A DNA stretch of 49,415 bases, taken from the NCBI GenBank assembly GCA_023442945.1, contig JAEZWW010000079.1:1-49415 (forward strand), read 5' to 3'. Under the pieces are notes generated by a model. That model made no database searches and had not been told where the DNA came from. It worked only from the letters and a program-made list of their open reading frames with translations. Positions 1-7,491 of the stretch are shown here, in pieces (position 1 is the stretch's first letter; each line of letters starts with the position of its first letter). The translations under genes were made by a program, and so were the position numbers. The DNA comes from Pseudomonadota bacterium (GTDB lineage: Bacteria; Pseudomonadota; Gammaproteobacteria; Burkholderiales; Burkholderiaceae_C).

Positions 1-1241
1 TGCGCGCCCAGCACGCCGCCCGACGCCTGCCACGCGCCCGCGACCAGCGCGGCGCTGAGGGCGCGGCTGGGCACGGCCTCCAATGTCAAAGGCGTGGCGC
101 AGCGCGGCGACCACTGCCCGCTGACCACCAACCGGGCGACCGGCGGAATCGGCTGGGGGGCGGGCGCCGTAGCGCTGGCGGGTTGGGGCGCAGGTGCCGA
201 TGCGGCCGCTGATGCGGTTGGCGTGGCGGGCGGCGCCGCGGCGGTCGCGGCACTGGTCGCGTTCGCTGCGGGTGGGCTGCTGCCGGGCGCCGGCGACACG
301 ACCGGGACGACGGCGGCGCTCGCAGCGTCTGGCGCTGGAACTCTGGCCGGCGGCGCGGTAGGGGCCGCGGCCGGCTTGGCCGCCGGGGCAGCGGGCGCTG
401 GCTCTAGCGCCAATTGCGCCGCACAGCGCGCGCCGCCGCTCAAGCGGCTGACCACTTCGACCTGCCCCAGCGGCGGGTCGAACTGCGCCGTCAGCGCCCC
501 GCCTTCACCCGCGCGCAGCGTCACCTTGAAGCGGCTTTCGTCCACCACGAACGCGTCCGGCCAGGCGTGGTGCGGGTTGGCGTCGGTGGGCACGGGCGTG
601 CGGGCGTGGTCCTTTTCACTCAGGCGGAACAGGCGCTGGTCCAGCACGATGTGGCCGCGCACGTCGCGCAGGCCTTGCGTGTGCAGGCGCTTGAACCAGG
701 TGACCAGGCGCGCGCTGTCCAGCGTCGCGTCGCCGCCGCCGACCAGGATCAGGTCGCCCGCCAGTTGCCCGTCCTGCGGCGTGCCCGTCAGCCAGGCGCG
801 CGTGCGCCAGCGGAAGTTGCTGGGCAGCGTCTGCAGACTGGCCAAGGTGGTGATCACCTTGGTGGTGGACGCCAGGGTGAACGCCAGCTTTTCGTTGTGC
901 GACGCCAGCAGCGGGCTGCCCGCCGCCAGGGGCTGGGCCAGCAGCGCGACCTCGGATTCCTTGACGCCCACTTTCTGGAACGCGGCCCACAGCTCGCGCA
1001 GATCCGGCGCGCGCGCCACCACCGGGGCCGATGCGGCGGCCGCGGGCGCGGTGACGGCCCCTGCGGCGGGGGCTGATGCTACCGCGGCGGGTGCGGGCGG
1101 CAAGGGGTTTTCGCCCGCGGCCGGCGGCTGCGCGCGCAGGTCGCCACCCGGGGCGGCGGCAAGCGCCCACGCCAGTGCGGCCAGGCCCAGCGTCGCCCGG
1201 CGCTGCCTGAGGGGTGTCGCGTATCCGTTGCTTTTGCTCAT
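1..1241 (-). CDS. dacB: D-alanyl-D-alanine carboxypeptidase/endopeptidase (PBP4 family), 5' part
   Basis: Periplasmic penicillin-binding peptidase that trims or cleaves peptidoglycan cross-links. The reading frame on the minus strand starts at the ATG at 1241 and stays open to the window edge, so the C-terminal part, with the SxN and KTG motifs, is missing. The N-terminus has a signal-peptide-like stretch (RRATLGLAALAWALAAAP), then an Ala/Pro-rich linker. The active-site SxxK motif is visible as STTKVITT, followed by the typical VGGGDATLDSARLV segment of S13 peptidases. Two low-complexity Ala/Pro regions stand out, at about residues 40-80 and 275-360; the second lies within the domain II/III insert of this family. 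A short dispersed repeat ends immediately upstream of the start codon. The family assignment is firm; the gene name follows the family. Confidence 0.85.
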   Translation of the reverse strand, partial: MSKSNGYATPLRQRRATLGLAALAWALAAAPGGDLRAQPPAAGENPLPPAPAAVASAPAAGAVTAPAAAASAPVVARAPDLRELWAAFQKVGVKESEVALLAQPLAAGSPLLASHNEKLAFTLASTTKVITTLASLQTLPSNFRWRTRAWLTGTPQDGQLAGDLILVGGGDATLDSARLVTWFKRLHTQGLRDVRGHIVLDQRLFRLSEKDHARTPVPTDANPHHAWPDAFVVDESRFKVTLRAGEGGALTAQFDPPLGQVEVVSRLSGGARCAAQLALEPAPAAPAAKPAAAPTAPPARVPAPDAASAAVVPVVSPAPGSSPPAANATSAATAAAPPATPTASAAASAPAPQPASATAPAPQPIPPVARLVVSGQWSPRCATPLTLEAVPSRALSAALVAGAWQASGGVLGA

Positions 1242-1244
1242 TTA

Positions 1245-1297
1245 TTGATAGCTGGTCGCGCAGGTTGTTGTAGGGCGAAGGCCTGATTTCTCTTGAA
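1245..1297 (-). repeat. dispersed repeat family 1, copy B
   Basis: Read on the minus strand this is the same unit as the copy at 29521: TTCAAGAGAAATC, then GCCCTACA, CTGCGCG and CCAGCTATCAA. Both copies read as near-identical peptides in one frame (FKRNQAFALQQPARPAIN here, FKRNRALALQPSARPAIK at 29521). It ends only a few bases before the dacB ATG, so it forms the immediate 5' untranslated region of that gene. Confidence 0.8.
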
Positions 1298-1489
1298 TAC
1301 CTGCAACGCGGCCGCCGTCAACCGCGCTGACACACCTCCGGCGCCGCGCCGCTGAGTGGGCATGGCCCGCCGATGATCGGTAGCGGTATGACGGCGTGAC
1401 GACAAGACGGTCCGCCCCGGTACCCCCGCGCCGGGCGCTGCCGATGGCGGCGTGGCCGCCGGCCATTGGGCAGGGCCCAGGGCTGCGCA

Positions 1490-1555
1490 AAAGGTATCGT
1501 TCAGAAATACCGAGTATCCCATCGCAAGATACTTGTGTTTCATCGCGATACCTTT
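1490..1555. promoter_or_regulatory. nested inverted repeats, candidate operator or leader structure
   Basis: A perfect 10-bp inverted repeat, AAAGGTATCG (1490-1499) and CGATACCTTT (1546-1555), encloses a second one, AGTATC (1513-1518) and GATACT (1528-1533). The GTATC/GATAC half-site occurs five times in 66 bases. It lies in the divergent region between dacB and the lipoprotein gene, about 60 bases before the latter's start. It could be a two-site operator for a dimeric repressor or a structured leader; the sequence alone does not decide. The rest of 1298-1612 shows no gene. Confidence 0.45.
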
Positions 1556-1612
1556 GGGCGCGCCCGCCCCACCATGGCGTCACCAGCATGTGCTGGGGCC
1601 ATGGAGGTCTTG

Positions 1613-2089
1613 ATGAAGGTCTCGTTTTCTGTTCGTCCCCTGGTTCGTCGCCGTCTTGTCGGGGCAGGTCTGGCCGCCGTCGTGGCGGGTCTGGCGGGTT
1701 GCTACGTGGTGCCGATCGACGCGCGCACCGGTCAGCCGGTCACCGTGCCGGCCACCACCGCCACCGCGCCGGTGCCACCGCCCGGGCCGGTGGTCTTCCC
1801 GGCGCGCCTGTACCCCGCCAACGACCTGGCCAGCCCGTACGGGATGATCAGCGCCACCGTCACCAACGATTTGCACGGGCGGGGCACGTTCAACGCCAGC
1901 ATCAACGGCGAGAGCTTTTCAGGTGAGGCCACGCGCAAGGCGGGCTCCAGCCGCGACGGTGTGGCCAACGGCGCGGGCAACCGGGGCAGCTTTCTGGCGT
2001 GCCAGTACACGATGAACTCGTCCACCCTGGGCACCGGCAGCTGCCGGCTGAACAACGGTGCCGTGTTCACGATGCATGTAGGCAACTAG
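1613..2089 (+). CDS. putative small outer-membrane-type lipoprotein
   Basis: A 158-residue protein with a lipoprotein signal: a basic start (VRRRLV), a hydrophobic stretch and the lipobox LAGC with Cys30. The start at 1613 is chosen because GGAGGT lies 6 bases upstream and because it gives a signal peptide of normal length; the frame is open further upstream, but those starts have no ribosome binding site. The mature part has a Pro-rich linker and then a compact polar domain ending LNNGAVFTMHVGN, probably beta-rich. I do not recognise a characterised family. It is presumably anchored to a membrane facing the periplasm. It is transcribed divergently from dacB; nested inverted repeats lie upstream and may control it. 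Confidence 0.8.
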   Translation: MKVSFSVRPLVRRRLVGAGLAAVVAGLAGCYVVPIDARTGQPVTVPATTATAPVPPPGPVVFPARLYPANDLASPYGMISATVTNDLHGRGTFNASINGESFSGEATRKAGSSRDGVANGAGNRGSFLACQYTMNSSTLGTGSCRLNNGAVFTMHVGN

Positions 2090-2126
2090 CGCCGGGACGG
2101 TCCGGCCAGCGGCGGCGCCTGGCGCC

Positions 2127-2939
2127 CTACTGGCCGGCGGGGGCCACCGCTGGCGGCAACGCGCCGGACTTCAGGTGGCCGACGTACTGCAGCGCCTGTT
2201 CGGTGCGGACCGAGGGCACGTCGCCCTCGCGCATGTGCAGCAGGTCGGCCGGGCTGACCAGCAGCGGGTCGGCCGTCGTCAAAGGCAGGGCGGCCTGTTG
2301 GTAGGCGTGCAGGACCAGTTGCGAGCAGAAGAAGCGGTCGTTGCGCGCCGCACCCAGCTGCACAGCCGCCAGCCCGCGGATGCAGAAGTCGCGCACCAGC
2401 CCGGGCACCACGGGCAGTTCGCAGACCTGGCGCTGCAGCGTGAAGGGCGCCTGCAGCACGACGCCCGTGCTGTTGTACTTCTTGCCGACTTGCGCCAGCG
2501 CGAAGCGGCGCACCGCCTGCGCTTGCGTGTCGTCCAGCTCGGGGTGGCGGAAGGCGACGACCGTGTCTTCGCTGCTCAGAAATTCCTCGGTGCTGCGCAG
2601 GCGCACGCCGGCGCCCACGGCCTCCACCACCTGGTCGTCGCCCACGTACAGCGCGGCGTGGCTGACCGGCGCCAGCGTCAGCACCCGGATGCCCATGGAG
2701 GTGACGCTGTTGGTGTTGGACAGCAGCAAATCGCCTGGTCGCAGATCCGCCGCCACGGCGCGCAGGCCACCGTTGGCGGGCGTGAGCATCAGGCGGTCCT
2801 GCACCTGCAGGCCCGGCGTGGCCTGGCCCGGCCCGGGCGCCACCCGCGTGGCGCAAGCCGTCAGCCCCAACGCGGCGCACAGGCCGAGCGCCTGCAGGGC
2901 GATGCGCACCAGCGGGCGGGTCAACGCGGCCTCAGACAC
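2127..2939 (-). CDS. YiiX/YaeF-like permuted papain-fold hydrolase, lipoprotein
   Basis: Matches the YaeF/YiiX family (NlpC/P60 superfamily, circularly permuted papain fold). The His motif HAALYVGDDQVVEA and the Cys motif FFCSQLVLHAY, about 140 residues later, form the expected catalytic pair. These enzymes are thought to act on amide or thioester bonds at the cell envelope; the substrate is unknown. The N-terminus has a lipobox, LTAC. I chose the GTG at 2939, which overlaps the tgt stop by 8 bases and puts the lipobox Cys at residue 29; an ATG at 3002 would overlap tgt by 71 bases and give an overlong signal. It is probably co-transcribed with tgt. The start is uncertain; the family is fairly sure. 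Confidence 0.78.
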   Translation of the reverse strand: MSEAALTRPLVRIALQALGLCAALGLTACATRVAPGPGQATPGLQVQDRLMLTPANGGLRAVAADLRPGDLLLSNTNSVTSMGIRVLTLAPVSHAALYVGDDQVVEAVGAGVRLRSTEEFLSSEDTVVAFRHPELDDTQAQAVRRFALAQVGKKYNSTGVVLQAPFTLQRQVCELPVVPGLVRDFCIRGLAAVQLGAARNDRFFCSQLVLHAYQQAALPLTTADPLLVSPADLLHMREGDVPSVRTEQALQYVGHLKSGALPPAVAPAGQ

Positions 2940-4131
2940 CGCGCGCGCGGTCCGCCGCAAACCGGGCGCGGAAGGCGCTGAACTGGCCGGTGTCCAGCGC
3001 ATCGCGCACTTCCTGCATCAAATTCAGGTAGTAGTGCAGGTTGTGGATGGTGGTCAGCATGGGGCCCAGCATTTCGCCGCAGCGGTCCAGGTGGTGCAGG
3101 TACGCGCGGCTGAAACCGTTGCGCCCGCCATCGTCCCAGCTCACACCGCCGCTACCGGAGGGGCCGCCCGGACTCCCCGCGCAGGCATAGCAGGTGCAGG
3201 TGGTGTCGATAGGCTGGTGGTCGGTCTTGTGGCGTGCGTTGCGGATCTTCAAATCGCCATAGCGGGTGAAGATGGTGCCGTTGCGCGCATTGCGCGTGGG
3301 CATCACGCAGTCGAACATGTCCACGCCATCGGCCACGCCCTGCACCAGGTCTTCGGGTGTGCCCACGCCCATCAGGTAGCGCGGCTTGTGGGCGGGCAGC
3401 AGGTGCGGCGTGTGCGCCATGATCTCCAGCATCTCGTCCTTGGGCTCGCCCACCGACACGCCGCCGACCGCGTAGCCGGGGAAGTCCATCTCCACCAGCG
3501 CCTGCAGCGACTCTTCACGCAGGTTCAAGAACATGCCGCCTTGCACGATGCCGAACAGCGCGTTCGGGTTCTCCAGGCGCTCGCATTCGGCTTTGGAGCG
3601 CAGCGCCCACCGGCGGCTCATCTCCATGGACTTGCGCGCTTCGGCTTCGGTGGTTTTCTTGCCGTTGGTCTCGTACGGGGTGCATTCGTCCAGCTGCATG
3701 ACGATGTCAGAGTTCAGAATCGTCTGAATCTGCATGCTGACCTCGGGCGACATGAACAGCTTGTCGCCGTTGACGGGGCTTTGGAAGTGCACGCCTTCTT
3801 CGGTGATCTTGCGCATGGCGCCCAGCGACCAGACCTGAAAGCCGCCCGAGTCGGTCAGGATGGGCTTGTCCCACTTCTCAAAGGCGTGCAGGCCACCAAA
3901 GCTTTGCATGATGTCCAGGCCCGGGCGCATCCACAGGTGGAAGGTGTTGCCGAGGATGATCTGTGCGCCCATCTCGTGCAGGCTGCGCGGCATGACGCCC
4001 TTGACGGTGCCGTAAGTGCCCACGGGCATGAAGATCGGTGTTTGCACCACACCGTGGTTCAGCGTCAGGCGGCCGCGGCGCGCGTGGGAGCCGGCGTCGG
4101 TGGCAAGCAGATCGAAGGTCAAGGCAGGCAT
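2932..4131 (-). CDS. tgt: queuine tRNA-ribosyltransferase
   Basis: Cytoplasmic tRNA-guanine transglycosylase that exchanges guanine-34 for preQ1 in tRNAs for Asp, Asn, His and Tyr, in the queuosine pathway with queA (present at 16.9 kb). The sequence shows the TDSGGFQ active-site loop, the GIVQGG and VGGVSVGEP substrate loops, and the DMFDCVMPTRNARNG segment holding the nucleophilic Asp. The zinc motif CxCxxC is present as CTCYAC, with the distal His in AYLHHLDRC. At 399 residues it is about 20 longer than the E. coli enzyme. The excess is a Gly/Ser-rich insert (about residues 315-334) between the third zinc Cys and the FSRAYLHH helix. The ATG at 4131 matches the usual family N-terminus (LTFDLLATD). 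Confidence 0.97.
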   Translation of the reverse strand: MPALTFDLLATDAGSHARRGRLTLNHGVVQTPIFMPVGTYGTVKGVMPRSLHEMGAQIILGNTFHLWMRPGLDIMQSFGGLHAFEKWDKPILTDSGGFQVWSLGAMRKITEEGVHFQSPVNGDKLFMSPEVSMQIQTILNSDIVMQLDECTPYETNGKKTTEAEARKSMEMSRRWALRSKAECERLENPNALFGIVQGGMFLNLREESLQALVEMDFPGYAVGGVSVGEPKDEMLEIMAHTPHLLPAHKPRYLMGVGTPEDLVQGVADGVDMFDCVMPTRNARNGTIFTRYGDLKIRNARHKTDHQPIDTTCTCYACAGSPGGPSGSGGVSWDDGGRNGFSRAYLHHLDRCGEMLGPMLTTIHNLHYYLNLMQEVRDALDTGQFSAFRARFAADRARGV

Positions 4132-4310
4132 GGCAAACCGCCGTGCGGGTGACGCGCGGCGCGCAGGAAAGTGGGTCGACAGAGGCGCTAGGGTGCGCGC
4201 GTTGGCTGGGCGTTTGGCTGGGTCGCTGCCCGGCAATGGCCGCCATTGTCGCAGGCAGGGCCAGCGGCTTCGTTGGTTACCATGGCCTCTCAATTTCAGG
4301 GAGCGTAAAC

Positions 4311-4949
4311 ATGGGACTTGCTGTATCCACCGGTGTGCTGGCCGATTTGCTGCAGAACGATGCAGAAGGCGCTGCCTACCTACAGGAGCAGTTGGGGGTG
4401 GTGAACCGTGTGCTGGCCGACAACGGCTTGCCGGCGCACCAAGAGCCGACCGAGTTGCCGCCCACCATTCGGCGCGACGCAGTGAGTGGCTTCCCCTACA
4501 GCTTTCTCCACCACCTTCGGCGCGCCTACGCACACGCCGTGAGCAATCCGTCTTGGAAGGCCAGCCCTTTTCCGCCAGACGCTGATCCTGCCGACGACCC
4601 GGTGCTTGAAGAAGAGGCGGGCATGTTGGACAGCCACCTGCTGTGCCATTCCGATGCCGAGGGCTTTTACGTGCCAGTGGACTTCGATGAGGTCTTGATG
4701 GATGAACAAGGCGAGCTGGCCGGTGGCCTGCTGGGCTCCACCCACACCTTGCAGCGCGAGCTGGCCACGATGGCGCCGGCCTTGGGCATCGAACTGGTTG
4801 ATGGTGTGCTCGGCGATGCGCAGGTTGCGGCGATTCAACGCCGCATTGATCAAGAAGATGGCTTACACATCGAGCTGACGGTCTGGCTGTGTCTGTTCGA
4901 AGCCTGCAACGAGAGCATCGCGCACCGTACGGCCATTGGCTTTGGCTGA
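4311..4949 (+). CDS. conserved hypothetical protein
   Basis: A 212-residue, acidic, probably cytoplasmic protein with no signal peptide or membrane segment. GGGAG lies 8-10 bases before the ATG at 4311 and supports the start. The N-terminus (GLAVSTGVLADLL) is followed by a Pro- and charge-rich middle (ELPPTIRRDAVSGFPYSFL) and an acidic region. I recall similar uncharacterised proteins in Pseudomonas and Burkholderiales, but no function can be assigned. It is divergent from tgt. The next gene begins 28 bases downstream on the same strand, so the two may be co-transcribed. Confidence 0.75.
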   Translation: MGLAVSTGVLADLLQNDAEGAAYLQEQLGVVNRVLADNGLPAHQEPTELPPTIRRDAVSGFPYSFLHHLRRAYAHAVSNPSWKASPFPPDADPADDPVLEEEAGMLDSHLLCHSDAEGFYVPVDFDEVLMDEQGELAGGLLGSTHTLQRELATMAPALGIELVDGVLGDAQVAAIQRRIDQEDGLHIELTVWLCLFEACNESIAHRTAIGFG

Positions 4950-4977
4950 AGAGCGGCGAGCGCCAGGAATCCGTGAG

Positions 4978-6378
4978 ATGAAGATGCCCCAATCGGCCAA
5001 GCGTGCGGCTACCTCGCTCGCCTTGGTCTTCGCCCTCAGCTTGGGCGCCGCCGCCCAAGCGCAAGAACAAGACCTGTCGCCCGTGGCGATCACGCTGGGC
5101 AAGAACCTGGGCTTGGGCCAGGCGGGCGGCAAAGCCGCGGCCGCGAGCGCCCTGCGCTTTTCGCGGCAGGCGGCAGTGACGCGTCAGATCAACCAGCGGC
5201 TGGCCAAGAACCTGGCGCAAACCATGGGCCTGCCCGGCAAGGCGCAGAACTTGCAAACCCTGCTGGACGGCGGTGCGCTGCAGGCCGCCATGGACGAGTC
5301 CATCGCGCAGCTGGGCTGGCGCAAGGACGACCTGGCCGATGTGCTGAGCGCCTCGCTGCTGATGGGTTGGCAGGCCACGCAGGGCCAGTCTGCGCCGCGT
5401 GGTGCCAATGAAGCGGTGCATCGCGGCATGCAAGACAGCCTGCTGCGCAGCGGCTGGCTGCAGCAACTGGACGACGCAGGCAAGCAGACCCTGGCCGACA
5501 CCGTGGGCACGGGCCTGGTGCTCTTGCTGGCCAACCTGGAAAGCGCCAAACCCGCCGAGCGCGATTCGGCCAAACAGGCTGTGCGCGGCATGCTGCGCAC
5601 CACCTTGGGCTTGGACATGGCGCAGCTGGCGTTGACCCCGCAAGGTTTGATTGCAGCTGGAGGAACGCGAGGAAGCGATGCGGCCCAGCCCAGCGCGCCT
5701 GCCCAGCCCGCCGACAAAACGGCAAGGGACAAGGAATCTGCCCTGGCCGCTCAGCGCAGCGCGGCCAACGCCTTGCCGGTCGAGCGCGTGCTGCTCATGA
5801 AAGAGCAAGCCACCGGCTACGGCGGCTACACCATGACCGTCTACAACCCCTACCTGCTGTTCGACAACGGCACCATTGTCAGCAAACCTAAGGCCGCGCC
5901 CGAGGACCTGGACCACAAGCAGCGCGACCGACGGCAAGGCCGCTGGGGCAAGTGGGAAAGCAGCTGGGGCACCCTGCGCATCGTGTGGGACGGCAGCGCC
6001 AAGGACAGCCAGCCGACCGAGAAAAAAGCATCGGCCCCTGAGTGCCTGCCCGCTGGCCGCAAGGACGAACTGAAAGGCCACTGGGAAGCGGTCGGTGGCG
6101 GCGGCAGCATCGCCGTGGGCGGCGACGTCGGCATCCTGCACACCAGCAATTTCTTCTTCGGCGAGGACGGCCGCTTCAGCAACCAGCGTTTGACGGCCAC
6201 CGACCACCCCAGGACAGCCGCCCAGTCCCGGCGCGGCAGCGTCGGTCGCTACCGCCTGAGCGGCTACACCCTGCACGTGCAGGTGGAAGGCGGCGAAGAG
6301 CGTCGCCTGTTCTTCTGCGCCATGGACAAGGGGCGCAAGGCCTTGCAGATCGGCAGCAGCGTGTACGTGCGGCAGTGA
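4978..6378 (+). CDS. exported two-domain protein of unknown function (DUF6683-like)
   Basis: A 466-residue protein with a clear Sec signal peptide (LALVFALSLGAAAQAQ, cleavage near AQA-QEQ), so probably periplasmic. The N-terminal half is helical and resembles the DUF6683 group, judged by the SLLMGWQATQG-type motif. A Ala/Pro/charged linker (about residues 240-275) leads to a beta-rich C-terminal domain with GHWEAVGGGG, FFFGEDGRFSN and GRYRLSGYTLHV, a pattern of short sheet-forming repeats. The start at 4978 is preferred over one at 4936 because it gives a normal signal peptide. The domain assignment is from memory of the family pattern and is moderate; the function is unknown. Confidence 0.72.
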   Translation: MKMPQSAKRAATSLALVFALSLGAAAQAQEQDLSPVAITLGKNLGLGQAGGKAAAASALRFSRQAAVTRQINQRLAKNLAQTMGLPGKAQNLQTLLDGGALQAAMDESIAQLGWRKDDLADVLSASLLMGWQATQGQSAPRGANEAVHRGMQDSLLRSGWLQQLDDAGKQTLADTVGTGLVLLLANLESAKPAERDSAKQAVRGMLRTTLGLDMAQLALTPQGLIAAGGTRGSDAAQPSAPAQPADKTARDKESALAAQRSAANALPVERVLLMKEQATGYGGYTMTVYNPYLLFDNGTIVSKPKAAPEDLDHKQRDRRQGRWGKWESSWGTLRIVWDGSAKDSQPTEKKASAPECLPAGRKDELKGHWEAVGGGGSIAVGGDVGILHTSNFFFGEDGRFSNQRLTATDHPRTAAQSRRGSVGRYRLSGYTLHVQVEGGEERRLFFCAMDKGRKALQIGSSVYVRQ

Positions 6379-6426
6379 AGCTGCGGGACAGGCGAATGGA
6401 CGCCCTGAACGCGGCTGTTCGTTCGC

Positions 6427-7383
6427 TCAGCCAGTCGCTCGCGCGTCTGTTGTGTGGGCCGCTGGTGCGCTGGCGTGGCTGTCGCCGAACAGCGCGGCGA
6501 TGTGCGCGCGCAGCCACTGGTGCCCCACGTCGCCGTGCATGCCCGCGTGCCAGAACTGGTGGATGACCGACTGGAAGCCGCGCACCGGCAGCGGCCGCGC
6601 GCGCAGGCCCAGCGGCGCACACACGCGCTCGGCAAAGCGCTCCGGCACGGTGGCGACCAGGTCGGTGCTGGCCAGCACATGGCCCAGCGCGACGAAGTCG
6701 GGCACCGTCAGCCGCACGCGCCGCTGCAGCCCCAGGCGCGCGAGGTGCTCTTCCACCTGAACGTGGCCGGTGCCGGGCGCTTCCACCCGCACATGGTCAA
6801 AGGCCTGGAAGGCGGCGCGCCCCAGCGGCCCGGTCGCGCCCGGGTGGCCGGCGCGCATCAGGCACACGTAGGCCTGGCGGAACAGCGCCTGCTGGTAAAA
6901 GCCCGCGCGCAGCCGGGGCAGGGAGCCCAGCGCCAGGTCGATGGCGCCGCTGGTCAGCGCCTCGGGCAGCTCTGGCTCGCGCAGCGCGACGGTGCGCAGC
7001 GTGACGCCCGGCGCGGCCAGCGCCAGCGCGGGCACCAGCACTGGCAGGAAGTAGATTTCACCTACGTCTGACATGGCGATGGTGAACAGGCGCGTGCTGT
7101 GCTCGGGCGCAAAAGCGCTGCGCTGCGCGAGCGCGTCTTCCAGCGTGCGCAGCGCCTGCGCCAGCGGCTCGGCCAGCGCCAGCGCGTAAGGCGTGGGCTG
7201 CATGCCGCTGGGCGTGCGCACCAGCAGCTGGTCGCCCAGCAGTGCGCGCAGGCGGCGCAGCGCGTTGCTGACGGCCGGCTGCGTCAGGCCCAGCGCATCG
7301 GCCGCGCGCGACACATGGCGCAGCTGCAACAGCCGGTGCAGCACCAGCAGCAGGTTGAGGTCGATGTGCGCCAGGTCGGTCAT
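6427..7383 (-). CDS. LysR-family transcriptional regulator (NahR/NodD-like)
   Basis: A 318-residue LysR activator. The winged helix-turn-helix is at the N-terminus (DLNLLLVLHRLLQLRHVSRA, then ALGLTQPAVSNALRRLR), followed by the periplasmic-binding-protein-like effector domain. The HIDLNLL...RHVSRAA and LVRTPSGMQPTPYA patterns are typical of the NahR/NodD/LinR branch, which senses aromatic acids. It is transcribed divergently from the Rieske oxygenase operon, the usual arrangement for a pathway activator. An ATTCAC/GTGAAT palindrome 6 bases upstream of its start is a good candidate for its own binding site. The effector is unknown; an aromatic acid such as salicylate or anthranilate is a reasonable inference. 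Confidence 0.9.
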   Translation of the reverse strand: MTDLAHIDLNLLLVLHRLLQLRHVSRAADALGLTQPAVSNALRRLRALLGDQLLVRTPSGMQPTPYALALAEPLAQALRTLEDALAQRSAFAPEHSTRLFTIAMSDVGEIYFLPVLVPALALAAPGVTLRTVALREPELPEALTSGAIDLALGSLPRLRAGFYQQALFRQAYVCLMRAGHPGATGPLGRAAFQAFDHVRVEAPGTGHVQVEEHLARLGLQRRVRLTVPDFVALGHVLASTDLVATVPERFAERVCAPLGLRARPLPVRGFQSVIHQFWHAGMHGDVGHQWLRAHIAALFGDSHASAPAAHTTDARATG

Positions 7384-7388
7384 TGCCT

Positions 7389-7403
7389 ATTCACCATGTG
7401 AAT
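7389..7403. promoter_or_regulatory. candidate LysR operator (T-N11-A)
   Basis: ATTCACCATGTGAAT is a perfect 6-bp inverted repeat with a 3-bp centre, and TTCACCATGTGAA fits the LysR T-N11-A consensus exactly. It lies between the divergent regulator and oxygenase genes, 6 bases from the regulator start codon, where it could mediate both autorepression and activation. Confidence 0.65.
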
Positions 7404-7491
7404 GGTCATTATCACGGCGCTTGTCTTGATGAATGGCCCCGCGGCGGGCACCATGCGCCAGCGGCCGCCCGACAAGGCCACGGAGACACGC

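Noticed and set aside
94..1248. Long open frame on the plus strand (384 codons) opposite dacB
   Set aside because: It is low-complexity Ala/Gly/Ser-rich and has no ribosome binding site; the minus frame shows real PBP4 motifs (STTK, GGGDATLDS).
4132..6276. Upstream extension of the tgt frame on the minus strand, giving over 1100 codons
   Set aside because: It runs antisense to two plus-strand genes with signal peptide and ribosome binding sites, and the translated extension has no family pattern; Tgt starts at 4131.
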